DNA of 64,000 bases, from the NCBI RefSeq assembly GCF_049341065.1, contig NZ_JBMPIX010000005.1:62001-126000 (forward strand), written 5' to 3'. The notes under the pieces are model-generated. The model saw only the letters and a list, made by a program, of their open reading frames with translations, was not told the origin of the DNA and did no database searches. Of this stretch, positions 16,355-25,257 are shown piece by piece; position 1 is the stretch's first letter; each line of letters starts with the position of its first letter. This DNA is from Pacificoceanicola sp049341065 (GTDB taxonomy: Bacteria; Pseudomonadota; Alphaproteobacteria; Rhodobacterales; Rhodobacteraceae). The position numbers and the translations under genes were made by a program.

Positions 16355-17682
16355 CCATCACCTACCTCAAGCGTGGCAGAGCCGAAGCCGATCGCGCCGA
16401 AGACGACGCCAAGACTGCCGCTGTGGTGGCCTCTACACTCAAGGAAATCGAGCTGCGCGGCGACGAGGCGGTGCGCGAACTGGCGGTAAAATTCGATCAC
16501 TACGACCGTGAAAGCTATCGCCTCAGCACCGATGAGATCGAGGCGATCATCGCCAAGGTCAGTCCGCAGGATCTGGAGGACATAAAGTTCGCACAGGCGC
16601 AGGTGAAAAACTTTGCCCAAGCGCAGCGCGACTCAATGCTCGACATCGAGATTGAAACGCTGCCCGGCGTGATTCTTGGCCACAAGAATATCCCTGTTCA
16701 GTCCGTAGGCTGCTATGTGCCAGGCGGCAAGTTTCCGATGGTTGCCAGCGCGCACATGTCAGTCGCCACGGCCAAGGTAGCGGGTGTGCCGCGCATCGTG
16801 GCTTGCACGCCCCCCTTCAACGGCGAGCCGAACCCCGGCGTGATTGCGGCGATGCATCTTGGCGGTGCGGACGAGATCTATGTGCTGGGTGGTATTCAGG
16901 CGGTCGGGGCCATGGCCATCGGCACCCAGAGCATTGCACCGGTGCATCTGCTTGTGGGTCCCGGCAATGCCTTCGTGGCCGAGGCCAAGCGCCAGCTTTT
17001 CGGCCGCGTCGGCATCGACCTGTTCGCAGGCCCGACCGAGACCATGGTGATCGCCGACGAAAGTGCTGCTGATGCGGAACTCTGCGCCACCGACCTTTTG
17101 GGTCAGGCAGAGCACGGATATAACAGTCCCTGCGTGTTGCTGACCAATTCCGAGAAACTGGCCAAGGCAACCCTGTCCGAGATTGACCGCCTTTTGGGCA
17201 TCCTGCCCACTGCCGACACCGCCAAGGTCAGCTGGGATGTCTATGGCGAAGTCATCGTTTGTGACACATACGAGGAAATGCTCGAAGTGGCGGATGACAT
17301 CGCATCGGAACATGTGCAGGTGATGACCGACCGCGATGACTGGTTTCTGGAGAACATGACCTGCTATGGCGCGTTGTTCCTTGGGCCACGGACGAACGTG
17401 GCCAATGGCGATAAGGTAATCGGCACCAACCATACGCTGCCGACCAAAAAGGCCGGGCGTTATACCGGCGGGCTCTGGGTGGGCAAGTACTTGAAAACCC
17501 ACAGCTATCAAAAGATCACATCCGATGAGGCCGCGGCGCGCATCGGCGCCTATGGGTCGCGGCTTTGCCTGCTCGAAGGCTTTGTTGGCCATGCCGAGCA
17601 ATGCAACGTGCGGGTGCGCCGCTATGGCGGTGTGAACGTGCCCTATGGCGGGGCGGCGCGCCTGCCGGAGGCGGCGGAGTGA
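16351..17682 (+). CDS. Histidinol-dehydrogenase-family NAD enzyme (HpsN-like)
   Basis: A 443-aa zinc-dependent NAD enzyme of the histidinol dehydrogenase superfamily, which oxidises primary alcohols to acids in two NAD-linked steps. Zinc and catalytic positions are visible: Gln/His in GQAEHGYNS, Glu-His in ASEHVQV, Asp/His in NGDKVIGTNHTLPT and a late His in FVGHAEQ. Its neighbours are catabolic rather than his genes, and it resembles HpsN (sulfopropanediol 3-dehydrogenase), so histidine synthesis is unlikely. HpsN identity is not claimed because no sulfonate genes are nearby. It sits in a chain of four-base overlaps between a SnoaL gene and an SDR gene. Confidence 0.85.
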   Translation: MTITYLKRGRAEADRAEDDAKTAAVVASTLKEIELRGDEAVRELAVKFDHYDRESYRLSTDEIEAIIAKVSPQDLEDIKFAQAQVKNFAQAQRDSMLDIEIETLPGVILGHKNIPVQSVGCYVPGGKFPMVASAHMSVATAKVAGVPRIVACTPPFNGEPNPGVIAAMHLGGADEIYVLGGIQAVGAMAIGTQSIAPVHLLVGPGNAFVAEAKRQLFGRVGIDLFAGPTETMVIADESAADAELCATDLLGQAEHGYNSPCVLLTNSEKLAKATLSEIDRLLGILPTADTAKVSWDVYGEVIVCDTYEEMLEVADDIASEHVQVMTDRDDWFLENMTCYGALFLGPRTNVANGDKVIGTNHTLPTKKAGRYTGGLWVGKYLKTHSYQKITSDEAAARIGAYGSRLCLLEGFVGHAEQCNVRVRRYGGVNVPYGGAARLPEAAE

Positions 17683-18434
17683 AGTTGCCGCGTACACCTT
17701 CCCTGCGCCTTGATGGCAAACGCGCGCTGGTGACCGGCGCGTCTTCGGGCATCGGTCAGGCCTGCGCCGTGGCGCTGGCCGAGGCGGGCGCGCATGTGAT
17801 CTGCGCGGCGCGCGGTCTGGATCGTTTGAACGAGACGGTGGATGCGATGCAGGTCGAGGGCTGGTCGGCTGAAGCACTGGCGATTGACATCAGTGATCTG
17901 GAGGCCATGCGCAAAGCGCTGGCAGGCGTAAGCCTTGATGTCGTGGTCAACTCGGCCGGTCTGGCCCGCCACAGCCCGGCACTTGAGACCACACCCGAGG
18001 ATTTTGACGTGGTCATGGGCGTCAACCTGCGCGCCGCCTATTTCCTTTCCGTCGCGGCAGCGAAATCCATGTCCGATAGGGGCGGGTCGATCATTCATAT
18101 CAGCAGTCAAATGGGCCATGTCGGCGGAATTGACAGAGCCGTGTACTGCGCTTCGAAACATGGGCTTGAAGGCATGATCAAGTCGATGGCCATTGAATGG
18201 GGCAAAGCGCAGATCCGGGTCAATTCAATTTGCCCGACCTTCATCCGCACGCCGCTGACTGAACAAACCTTCAACAACCCTGAGCGCGCAGCATGGATCG
18301 CGGAAAAGATAAAACTTGGCCGCGTCGGCGAGGTGGAAGACATCATGGGGGCCGTGCTTTATCTGGCTTCCGATGCCTCGGCTCTGGTAACCGGTACGTC
18401 GTTGTTGATTGACGGAGGTTGGACGGCGGATTGA
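17679..18434 (+). CDS. Short-chain dehydrogenase/reductase (SDR)
   Basis: A 251-aa classical SDR. The nucleotide-binding motif is TGASSGIG, the structural motif is NSAG, the catalytic Ser is in HISSQMG and the YxxxK pair is in YCASKHG. It ends in LIDGGWTAD, typical of family members. The start is the GTG at 17679 that overlaps the preceding stop (GTGA); longer frames run far into the upstream gene. It probably oxidises a secondary alcohol of the imported compound. Its last base is shared with the start of the LacI gene (TGATG). Confidence 0.9.
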   Translation: MKLPRTPSLRLDGKRALVTGASSGIGQACAVALAEAGAHVICAARGLDRLNETVDAMQVEGWSAEALAIDISDLEAMRKALAGVSLDVVVNSAGLARHSPALETTPEDFDVVMGVNLRAAYFLSVAAAKSMSDRGGSIIHISSQMGHVGGIDRAVYCASKHGLEGMIKSMAIEWGKAQIRVNSICPTFIRTPLTEQTFNNPERAAWIAEKIKLGRVGEVEDIMGAVLYLASDASALVTGTSLLIDGGWTAD

Positions 18435-19450
18435 TGGCAGGTGAACGTGTAACATCGATACAGGTGGCGCGGCGCGCCGGGGTGAGCCAATCGGCAGTGA
18501 GCCGGGTTTTCACTCCCGGCGCCAGCGTGTCCAAGGCGACCCGCGAAAAGGTCGAGCGCGCCTCCGAGGAACTGGGTTATCGGCCCAATGTTCTGGCGCG
18601 CGCGATGATCACCGGGCGGTCGCGCATCATCGGTCTGGTTGTCGCCTACCTGGAAAACCAGTTTTACCCGGAAGTGGTAGAGCGCCTGTCGGTTGCGCTT
18701 CAGAACAAGGGTTATCATGTGCTGGTCTTCATGTCCTCGCCGACGGTGGGTGACGTGCAGGACGTGATGCGCGAAATTCTGGATTATCAGGTGGATGGCA
18801 TCGTTCTGGCTTCGGTCTCCATGTCTTCTGTGCTGGCGCGGCGCTGCCATGACCACGGTATCCCGGTGGTACTGTTCAACCGCGAACAGGACGATCCCGG
18901 TATGTCCTCGGTGACCACCAACAACTACCTCGGCGGACGCGAGATTGCCGCGCATTTCGCGGCCGCGGGTCACCAGAAGATCGGCTATATCGCAGGGCTC
19001 GAAGAAGCCTCGACCCAAAGGGATCGCGAGGCGGGCTTTATTGCCGGATTGGAGGAAGCCGGATTGTCGCTTGGGGCGCGCGAACTGGGCAACTTCGAAT
19101 ACGACCGCACCCGCGCAGCCGCACTGGAGATGTTTGCCGGGCGCGACTTTCCCGAAGCGGTGTTCGTCTGCAACGATCACATGGCCTTTGCCACGATGGA
19201 TGTGATCCGGTCCAAGCTGGGCCTGCGCATCCCCGAAGACGTGGCCGTGGCCGGATTTGACGATGTGCCTATCGCCGCCTGGCCCGCCTATGACCTGACA
19301 AGCTATCGCCAGCCCATCAACCGACTGGTGGCGCATACCGTGGACATCCTTCTGCGCCGTATCGACGACAGTGCGGCCCCACCCGAGCGCATAAAACTCG
19401 ATGGCGAGTTGAAGGTGCGCGGATCGACCAAGAACACTGGAGACACCTGA
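18434..19450 (+). CDS. LacI-family transcriptional regulator of the NTF2-like cluster
   Basis: A 338-aa regulator with an N-terminal LacI helix-turn-helix (SIQVARRAGVSQSAVSRVF), a hinge (GYRPNVLARAM) and a periplasmic-binding-protein-like sensor domain to the end. The sensor probably binds a pathway metabolite that releases DNA. Three LacI-type operators (10209, 11346, 27953) flank the cluster and are its likely targets. It is embedded in the catabolic operon between the SDR and two NTF2-like genes, so its own expression would follow the operon. Confidence 0.93.
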   Translation: MAGERVTSIQVARRAGVSQSAVSRVFTPGASVSKATREKVERASEELGYRPNVLARAMITGRSRIIGLVVAYLENQFYPEVVERLSVALQNKGYHVLVFMSSPTVGDVQDVMREILDYQVDGIVLASVSMSSVLARRCHDHGIPVVLFNREQDDPGMSSVTTNNYLGGREIAAHFAAAGHQKIGYIAGLEEASTQRDREAGFIAGLEEAGLSLGARELGNFEYDRTRAAALEMFAGRDFPEAVFVCNDHMAFATMDVIRSKLGLRIPEDVAVAGFDDVPIAAWPAYDLTSYRQPINRLVAHTVDILLRRIDDSAAPPERIKLDGELKVRGSTKNTGDT

Positions 19451-20473
19451 ATGCGGGGATTTGACCCGAAGTGGTGCGATGTGCCGCATTACATCATCGG
19501 TATCACCAAGCAGATTTGGGAGGACCGCGAGATTGGTGCTTTGCGGCATCTTTATGCGCCGGGGCTGATCGTCCGCTCGCCCGCCTCGGTGGTGAGGGAA
19601 AATTCCAATGTCATCGCCGCCACCATGGCCACGCTGGCGGAATTTCCCGACCGAGAGCTTCTGGGTGAGGATGTGATCTGGTGCGAGGACGAACAAGGTG
19701 CCACGGATACATCCGATGCCTTCCTGTCGTCGCACCGGCTGATCTGTACCGCGACGCACAGCCATCCCGGCGTGTATGGCGCACCGACGGGACGCCGGGT
19801 GACTTATCGCATTTTGGCCGATTGTGCGATCCGAGATGGCGCGGTCTATGACGAATGGCTGGTGCGCGACCAATCCGCCATTGTGACTCAGATGGGCTTT
19901 GACCAAGTCGACTGGACCCGCGAACTGATCACTCGCGAGGGCGGGCCGGAGCAATGCGTGAAGCCGATGACCCCCGCAAATGACGTGGCCGGCCCCTATG
20001 ACCGGCCCGGAAACGACAATGAATGGGGCCAGCGCTATGCCGACGTGCTCGGTTCCATCATGGCCGCCAACATGGACGTTATCCCACGCGCATATGACCG
20101 TGCGGTGGAACTGCACTACCCCGGCGGTCAGGACGGTCTTGGTTGGGGCGATGCCGATCGGTTCTGGATGGGGCTGCGCGCCGCCTTTCCGACGGCCGAT
20201 TTCAAGATCGAGCATGTGGTGGGTCGCGACGACCCCCTGATGCCACCCCGTGCCGCGGTGCGTTGGAGCCTTCACGGCAGACACTCGGGCTGGGGCCGGT
20301 TCGGGCAACCGACCGGTGCGGATATCTATGTCATGGGGATCAGCCATTGCGATTTCGGCCCTTTCGGGGGCGCGGGCCAGTGGGGTCAGCCGACAGTGCG
20401 CCGCGAATTCACCTTGATTGACGAAACCGCGATCTGGAAACAGATCCTCCTGCAAACCGGAGATCACGAATGA
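19451..20473 (+). CDS. Tandem NTF2/SnoaL-like protein, paralogue A
   Basis: A 340-aa protein of two NTF2-like domains, about residues 1-165 and 180-335. The start pattern (MRGFDPKWCDVPHYIIGITK, then QIWEDREIG) is shared with the proteins at 8976 and 20470. Each domain carries the strand pattern GAPTGRRVTYRILADCAIRD or QPTGADIYVMGISHCDFG. It begins immediately after the LacI stop and overlaps paralogue B by four bases. Function is unknown; pairing of the two paralogues suggests a heteromer or consecutive steps. Confidence 0.82.
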   Translation: MRGFDPKWCDVPHYIIGITKQIWEDREIGALRHLYAPGLIVRSPASVVRENSNVIAATMATLAEFPDRELLGEDVIWCEDEQGATDTSDAFLSSHRLICTATHSHPGVYGAPTGRRVTYRILADCAIRDGAVYDEWLVRDQSAIVTQMGFDQVDWTRELITREGGPEQCVKPMTPANDVAGPYDRPGNDNEWGQRYADVLGSIMAANMDVIPRAYDRAVELHYPGGQDGLGWGDADRFWMGLRAAFPTADFKIEHVVGRDDPLMPPRAAVRWSLHGRHSGWGRFGQPTGADIYVMGISHCDFGPFGGAGQWGQPTVRREFTLIDETAIWKQILLQTGDHE

Positions 20474-21450
20474 AGGGGTTTTCCGACAATTTTCGAGACC
20501 TGCCTGATTACATCCTGAAGATCACCAAGGAGATCTGGGAAGATCGCGGGCTGGCCAAGCTGCATCGGTATTATGGCAGGGACATTCCCATGCGCTTCCC
20601 TTCGGGATTGCTGACGGGCAATGCGGGCGTGATCGACGGCACAATGGCCACGCTGGCCGAATTTCCCGACCGGCAGCTTCTGGGTGAGGATGTGATCTGG
20701 TCCGAAGGGCCGGAAGAGGGCCGTTACCTGTCTTCGCACCGCATCGTGACGATGGGCACCCACACCGGCCACGGCGCCTTTGGTCCGCCCACGGGCAAGA
20801 GCTTTGCCATCCGGGTGATCGCCGATTGCGCCGCCAGGGCCGATGTCATCGACGATGAATGGTTGATCCGTGATGTCGGCGGCATTGCCCGGCAGCTGGG
20901 ATGGGACCCTGCGGATTATGCCCGTTACCAGATCGAGATGGAGGGCGGGCCGGACAAATGCCAACGCCCTTTTCAGCCCGGTGACGACGTGCAAGGACCA
21001 TATACCGGGCGCGGCAATGACAGCGAATGGGGGGCGCGGCTGGCGGATATCCTGACCCGGATGATGGACAAGGATTTCACCGTAGTCCGACAGGAATACG
21101 ATCGCGCGGTGCGCACCGAGCACTGGGGCGCACGCGGCGGCTGGTCCTACGACTTCGCGGAAACTGACTGGATGCGGCTGCGCTCTTCCTTCCCCAACGC
21201 CAAGTTTGAAATCCACCACCAGATTGGCCGCGCCGACCCGGGTACAGCCAACCGCGCGGCGGTGCGCTGGTCTCTTACCGGCAGGCATTCCGGTCACGGC
21301 TTTTTCGGCGCGCCCACCGGGGCCGAGGTGCATGTGATGGGGGCCACCCACGCCGAATGGGGCCAATGGGGCCTGCGCCGGGAATTCACCATCATCGACG
21401 AGGTTGCGATCTGGAAGCAAATCCTGCTTCACGAGGGCCGGGCGTCATGA
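20470..21450 (+). CDS. Tandem NTF2/SnoaL-like protein, paralogue B
   Basis: A 326-aa two-domain NTF2-like protein clearly related to its upstream neighbour. Shared blocks include KITKEIWEDRGL, MATLAEFPDRQLLGEDVIW, YDEWLxRDxxxI-like positions and the C-terminal REFTIIDEVAIWKQILL. It overlaps paralogue A (ATGA) and is followed by a 157-base gap. Hydrolase-type motifs are absent, so isomerase, dehydratase or cyclase chemistry on a small organic substrate is the best guess. Confidence 0.82.
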   Translation: MKGFSDNFRDLPDYILKITKEIWEDRGLAKLHRYYGRDIPMRFPSGLLTGNAGVIDGTMATLAEFPDRQLLGEDVIWSEGPEEGRYLSSHRIVTMGTHTGHGAFGPPTGKSFAIRVIADCAARADVIDDEWLIRDVGGIARQLGWDPADYARYQIEMEGGPDKCQRPFQPGDDVQGPYTGRGNDSEWGARLADILTRMMDKDFTVVRQEYDRAVRTEHWGARGGWSYDFAETDWMRLRSSFPNAKFEIHHQIGRADPGTANRAAVRWSLTGRHSGHGFFGAPTGAEVHVMGATHAEWGQWGLRREFTIIDEVAIWKQILLHEGRAS

Positions 21451-21525
21451 TCTCTCACGCGCGATGGATGGATGTTTTGCACGGCTATCTGGCCAGTCGT
21501 CGCGCCCGGCGGCTCAACAATCACC

Positions 21526-21559
21526 CACCCGGGTGTGCGAGCAAATTCGAAGCAATTTG
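21526..21559. promoter_or_regulatory. Palindrome and inverted repeat upstream of the cupin gene
   Basis: The 157-base gap before the cupin gene holds the palindrome CACCCGGGTG (21526-21535) and the inverted repeat CAAATT-N6-AATTTG (21542-21559). They may be a terminator for the NTF2-like genes or an operator for the cupin operon. Neither fits the LacI-type sites well. Confidence 0.35.
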
Positions 21560-21607
21560 TTCAACCCGCCGCGGCACGCGAGGCCCGGCAAACCTAGGAA
21601 CGCCATC

Positions 21608-22573
21608 ATGACTCCGCAAGACATGGAAACCCGCATCGTCCGCTACGGCGACTTGCACCCTTGCAAGACCGCCTTTATTGACGCCCATACCCCGGGCAGC
21701 GACCAGAAGGAGAACTTTACCATCATCGGTGGCGGGGTCTCGGAATCCCCCGATCAGCACGTGCACATTACAATTCCGCACGGATTCAACATCGGTGCCG
21801 CCGGTCAGCCGCCGAAGTGCCGCAACTCGATGCACAACCATCGCACCGCCGAAGTGTTTTTCGTACTTTCAGGACGCTGGCGCTTTTTCTGGGGCGAAAA
21901 GGGCGATGCGGGTGAGGTGATCCTTGAAGAAGGCGACATCTTCAACATCCCGACCAACATCTTTCGCGGGTTCGAGAATGTCGGCACCGACTACGGGATG
22001 ATCATGGCAATCCTTGGCGGCGATGATGCCGGCGGCGGCGTGATCTGGGCCCCGCATGTGATCGAGGATGCCAAGGCGCATGGGCTGATCCTGGGCGACA
22101 ACGGCAAGCTATATGACAGCAAGAAGGGTCAGAGTCTGCCGAAAGGCGTCGGACCCATGCCGCTCCTGACCAAGGAAGAGCTGGCCAAGGTCGATTGTCC
22201 CTCAGCGAAAGAGGTGGTCGGCGGCTTTGTGCGCCGTTATCTCGACATGGTGGCGCTGGCAAACGAGGGCCCGGTCAAGGTGATCGGAGTGACCGGCATC
22301 ATCCGTGACAAGCCCGGCTTCGAGGTAGATTTTCTCACCCGCGCCAATGCGCGCGCAGAAGTGCACGAGCACGATAAGCCTTCGGTCCTGATGCCGGTCA
22401 AGGGCCACTGGCGCGTTGAGTGGGACGGCGGCAGCGCCACCTTGGCGCCCGGCGACACAATGAGCGTGCCCGAAAACCTCGCGCATTCCGCGGTGCCGTC
22501 GATGACGGGAGAGGCGGCACTCTATCATGTCATCGCCACCGGAGATCCCGCCGGTCAGACTTGGCGGGGCTAA
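21608..22573 (+). CDS. Double-cupin protein
   Basis: A 321-aa bicupin. The N-terminal cupin has the metal-site pattern MHNHRTAEVFFVLSGRW and the C-terminal cupin has HEHDKPSVLMPVKGHW; both are followed by the second cupin motif (GDIFNIPTNIFRGF; GDTMSVPENLAHSA). Such proteins include dioxygenases and isomerases, and no specific family stands out. The ATG at 21608 has a modest Shine-Dalgarno (TAGGAA); longer frames extend into the non-coding gap. It starts the second half of the catabolic cluster. Confidence 0.85.
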   Translation: MTPQDMETRIVRYGDLHPCKTAFIDAHTPGSDQKENFTIIGGGVSESPDQHVHITIPHGFNIGAAGQPPKCRNSMHNHRTAEVFFVLSGRWRFFWGEKGDAGEVILEEGDIFNIPTNIFRGFENVGTDYGMIMAILGGDDAGGGVIWAPHVIEDAKAHGLILGDNGKLYDSKKGQSLPKGVGPMPLLTKEELAKVDCPSAKEVVGGFVRRYLDMVALANEGPVKVIGVTGIIRDKPGFEVDFLTRANARAEVHEHDKPSVLMPVKGHWRVEWDGGSATLAPGDTMSVPENLAHSAVPSMTGEAALYHVIATGDPAGQTWRG

Positions 22574-22743
22574 GGTGAAGGCCGCCGATCCGGTAGCCAT
22601 TCAGGCGGTCAACGGGGCCGCAGTCTTTACCTGTCACGGGCGAGGGGAGCGCGCGCTCATTGAGGCATCGGGTTGGTCTATTGGCCGAAGTCCCGGAATG
22701 AAACAGCCACAGCCTGCTGATGGCCGGAAAGGAGAAATAGGAT

Positions 22744-23865
22744 ATGCCAGTAAAGACCACCCATGTCGGATCGTTGCCACGCAGCCAGAAGGTCGTGGAC
22801 TTCATTTTTGCACGCGAGAATGGCCAGGATTACGAGGCTGCCGCATTTGACGCCGCCATGACCGAGGCGGTGAACGAGACGGTGAAAAAACAGGCCAATG
22901 CGGGCATCGACATCGTCTCGGATGGCGAAACATCGAAGATCAGCTATGCGACCTATGTCAAGGATCGCTACACCGGCTTCGACGGTGACAGCCCGCGCAA
23001 CGCGCCTGCCGACTTGAAACTTTTCCCCTCGTTTCTCAAGCGCATTGCCGAGGATGGCGGCACGCCGCAATATGCCCGGCCGATGTGCGTGGGCGAGGTC
23101 AAGTCCAAGGGGCAGGGCGAACTGGAAAAGGACATTGCCAATCTCAAGGCGGCGATGAAGGCGCATGGCGTCGATCGTGGCTTCATGAATGCGGCATCGC
23201 CCGGTGTGATATCGCTCTTTCTTCAAAATGATTTCTACAAGACGCGCGAGGCCTATCTTGCCGCGCTGGCCGACGCGATGAAGGCGGAATACGAGACCAT
23301 CGTCGCCTCTGGTCTTGACCTGCAACTCGATTGTCCCGACCTCGCCCTGTCGCGGCACATGCTGTTCAACGACCTGTCCGACGACGAGTTCGTCCAAGTC
23401 GCGGCAAGCCACGTAGAGGCGCTGAACCATGCCTTGCAGGACGTGCCGCAGGACAAGGTCCGCGTGCACATCTGCTGGGGCAATTATGAAGGCCCGCATG
23501 TCTGCGACATCCCGATGGCAAAGATGTACGATACGCTGATGGCGACCAAGTCGCGCTATGTGTTGTTCGAAACCTCCAACCCGCGTCACGGCCATGAATG
23601 GAGTGTCTTCCGCGACCGCAAGGCCGATATTCCCGAAGACAAGGTGCTGGTGCCGGGTGTTGTTGACACAACGACCAACTTTGTCGAACATCCGGATCTC
23701 GTGGCGCAGCGCATTGCACGCTTTACCGATATCGTAGGTGCGGATCGGGTGATCGCCGGGTCCGACTGCGGTTTCGGCACCTTTGCGGGCTTCGGCGCGG
23801 TTGATCCTGATATTGCCTTTGCCAAGCTTTCGGCGCTGGCTGAGGGGGCAAAGCGCGCTTCATGA
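22744..23865 (+). CDS. Short MetE-like (cobalamin-independent methionine synthase C-domain) protein
   Basis: A 373-aa protein matching only the C-terminal catalytic half of MetE. Zinc ligands are suggested by HICWGNYEGPH (His, Cys), FETSNPRHGHEW and a late Cys in GSDCGFGTF. The N-terminal folate-binding half of true MetE is missing. Known short relatives include archaeal-type methionine synthases and epoxyalkane:coenzyme M transferases, so thiol alkylation is expected but methionine synthesis is not assured. The start MPVKTTHVGSLPRS has the Shine-Dalgarno GAAAGGAGAA. Its 3' end overlaps the next gene by four bases. In a catabolic operon it may demethylate or conjugate the substrate. Confidence 0.82.
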   Translation: MPVKTTHVGSLPRSQKVVDFIFARENGQDYEAAAFDAAMTEAVNETVKKQANAGIDIVSDGETSKISYATYVKDRYTGFDGDSPRNAPADLKLFPSFLKRIAEDGGTPQYARPMCVGEVKSKGQGELEKDIANLKAAMKAHGVDRGFMNAASPGVISLFLQNDFYKTREAYLAALADAMKAEYETIVASGLDLQLDCPDLALSRHMLFNDLSDDEFVQVAASHVEALNHALQDVPQDKVRVHICWGNYEGPHVCDIPMAKMYDTLMATKSRYVLFETSNPRHGHEWSVFRDRKADIPEDKVLVPGVVDTTTNFVEHPDLVAQRIARFTDIVGADRVIAGSDCGFGTFAGFGAVDPDIAFAKLSALAEGAKRAS

Positions 23866-24563
23866 CCCCGCTGGTCCTTTTGCCCGGGATGATGTGCGAC
23901 GCGCGGCTGTTCGCTCCGCAGATTGCCGCCTTTTCCGGTTCTCGCGCCGTGCACTGCGCCCCTATTGGTGCGCACGATACGATGGCGGCGCTGGCGATCG
24001 AAATCCTGACAAATGCGCCGCCGCGCTTTGCGCTGGCAGGGCTCAGCATGGGTGGCATAGTCGCCATGGAAGTGCTGCGCCGGGCGCCGGACCGCGTGGC
24101 GGCGCTTGCCCTGCTCGACACTAATCCCAAGGCAGAGCCGGAAGAGATCCGCGCCCGCCGCGTGCCGCAAATGGACAAGGTCCGCGAGGGGCATCTGGCG
24201 CAGGTGATGCGCGACGAGATGAAGCCCAACTACCTCACCGACGGCCCATTGCGGAGCGAGATCCTCGATCTCTGCATGGAGATGGCATTGGGGTTGGGAA
24301 AAGAGGTTTTTCTCAACCAGTCGCGGGCCTTGGCCAACCGTCCCGACCAACAAGACACCTTGCGTGCCTACAGCGGACCGGCGCTTGTACTTTGCGGGCG
24401 CGATGACGCGCTTTGTCCGGTGGCGCGGCATCAGTTGATGCATGATCTGATCGCGGGCAGCACCCTTCGCTTGATTGAAAATGCAGGGCACCTGCCCACG
24501 CTTGAGCAACCCGACGAAACCAATGCCGCGCTGGCGACCTGGCTGGAGAGAACTGATGGATGA
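23862..24563 (+). CDS. Alpha/beta hydrolase
   Basis: A 233-aa cytoplasmic alpha/beta-fold hydrolase. The nucleophile elbow is GLSMGG (Ser62), the acid is in LVLCGRDDALCP and the His is in NAGHLPTLEQP. The oxyanion region is LLPGMMCDARLF. It overlaps the MetE-like gene (ATGA) and the following RraA-like gene (8 bases). It probably hydrolyses an ester, lactone or C-C bond in the pathway; the precise substrate cannot be inferred. Confidence 0.88.
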   Translation: MTPLVLLPGMMCDARLFAPQIAAFSGSRAVHCAPIGAHDTMAALAIEILTNAPPRFALAGLSMGGIVAMEVLRRAPDRVAALALLDTNPKAEPEEIRARRVPQMDKVREGHLAQVMRDEMKPNYLTDGPLRSEILDLCMEMALGLGKEVFLNQSRALANRPDQQDTLRAYSGPALVLCGRDDALCPVARHQLMHDLIAGSTLRLIENAGHLPTLEQPDETNAALATWLERTDG

Positions 24564-25251
24564 CACCTTATTGAAGCTTTTGCGCAGCGTGGATACGCCC
24601 ACGGTCTGCAACGCCATCGAAGTGGCGCAAGGCAAACGCGGCTTCAACGATTTCACACGTGGCACCATGCTCAGTTCCGACCCTGACGGCGGCGCTGTCG
24701 TAGGTTATGCGGTGACCGCGAAAATCTCGGCGCTCGCCCCGCCCACCGAACCGGCGGATGTGATCCGCGCGCGGCGTATGGCCTATTACAAGGCGATGGC
24801 GGACGGCCCGAAACCTTCGGTTGCCGTGGTGGAAGACGTGGATTACCCGAATTGCATCGGCGCCTACTGGGGAGAGGTCAACACCACGGTGCACAAGGGG
24901 TTCGGCATGTCCGGCACGCTCACCAACGGGGTGATGCGCGACCTTGGCGATCTGGCGCCGGACTTCCCGGTGATCGCGGGCTCGGTCGGTCCGAGCCACG
25001 GCTTTGTGCACGTCACGGAACTGGACACTCCTGTCTCGATCTTTGGTCTCACGGTGCAACCCGGCGATCTGGTGCATGCGGACCGGCATGGCGCATTGGT
25101 GATCCCGGCCGATATCGTGGATCAGATCGCCGCGGCAATCGACAAGATGCAAAGCACCGAACATCTCGTGCTTGGCCCTGCGCGCGAAAAAGGCTTTGAT
25201 TTTGACAAATTCGAGGCCGCTTGGACTGCGTTCGAAAAAGCCCGGACCTGA
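24556..25251 (+). CDS. RraA-like / 4-hydroxy-4-methyl-2-oxoglutarate aldolase-family protein
   Basis: A 231-aa protein of the RraA/HMG-aldolase family, which includes class II aldolases and decarboxylases of oxo-acids as well as the RNase E regulator RraA. Family positions include SGTLTNGVMRDLGDL and the metal/substrate loop HADRHGALVIP. The ATG at 24556 lies inside the end of the hydrolase gene. Catabolic neighbours make a carbon-carbon lyase role more likely than RNase E control. Confidence 0.85.
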   Translation: MDDTLLKLLRSVDTPTVCNAIEVAQGKRGFNDFTRGTMLSSDPDGGAVVGYAVTAKISALAPPTEPADVIRARRMAYYKAMADGPKPSVAVVEDVDYPNCIGAYWGEVNTTVHKGFGMSGTLTNGVMRDLGDLAPDFPVIAGSVGPSHGFVHVTELDTPVSIFGLTVQPGDLVHADRHGALVIPADIVDQIAAAIDKMQSTEHLVLGPAREKGFDFDKFEAAWTAFEKART

Positions 25252-25257
25252 CCAGCC

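Noticed and set aside
16351..17682. Histidine biosynthesis hisD
   Set aside because: No other his gene nearby; it is embedded in a catabolic operon and a second paralogue lies in the same regulon.
18359..20467. 702-codon open frame on the minus strand over SDR, LacI and NTF2 genes
   Set aside because: The plus-strand genes have strong motifs and four-base overlaps; the antisense translation is compositionally biased and resembles nothing.
22574..22743. Possible small gene or SAM/cobalamin riboswitch before the MetE-like gene
   Set aside because: The frame has no family and runs into the next gene, and I could not find conserved riboswitch boxes. Only a normal ribosome site is visible.
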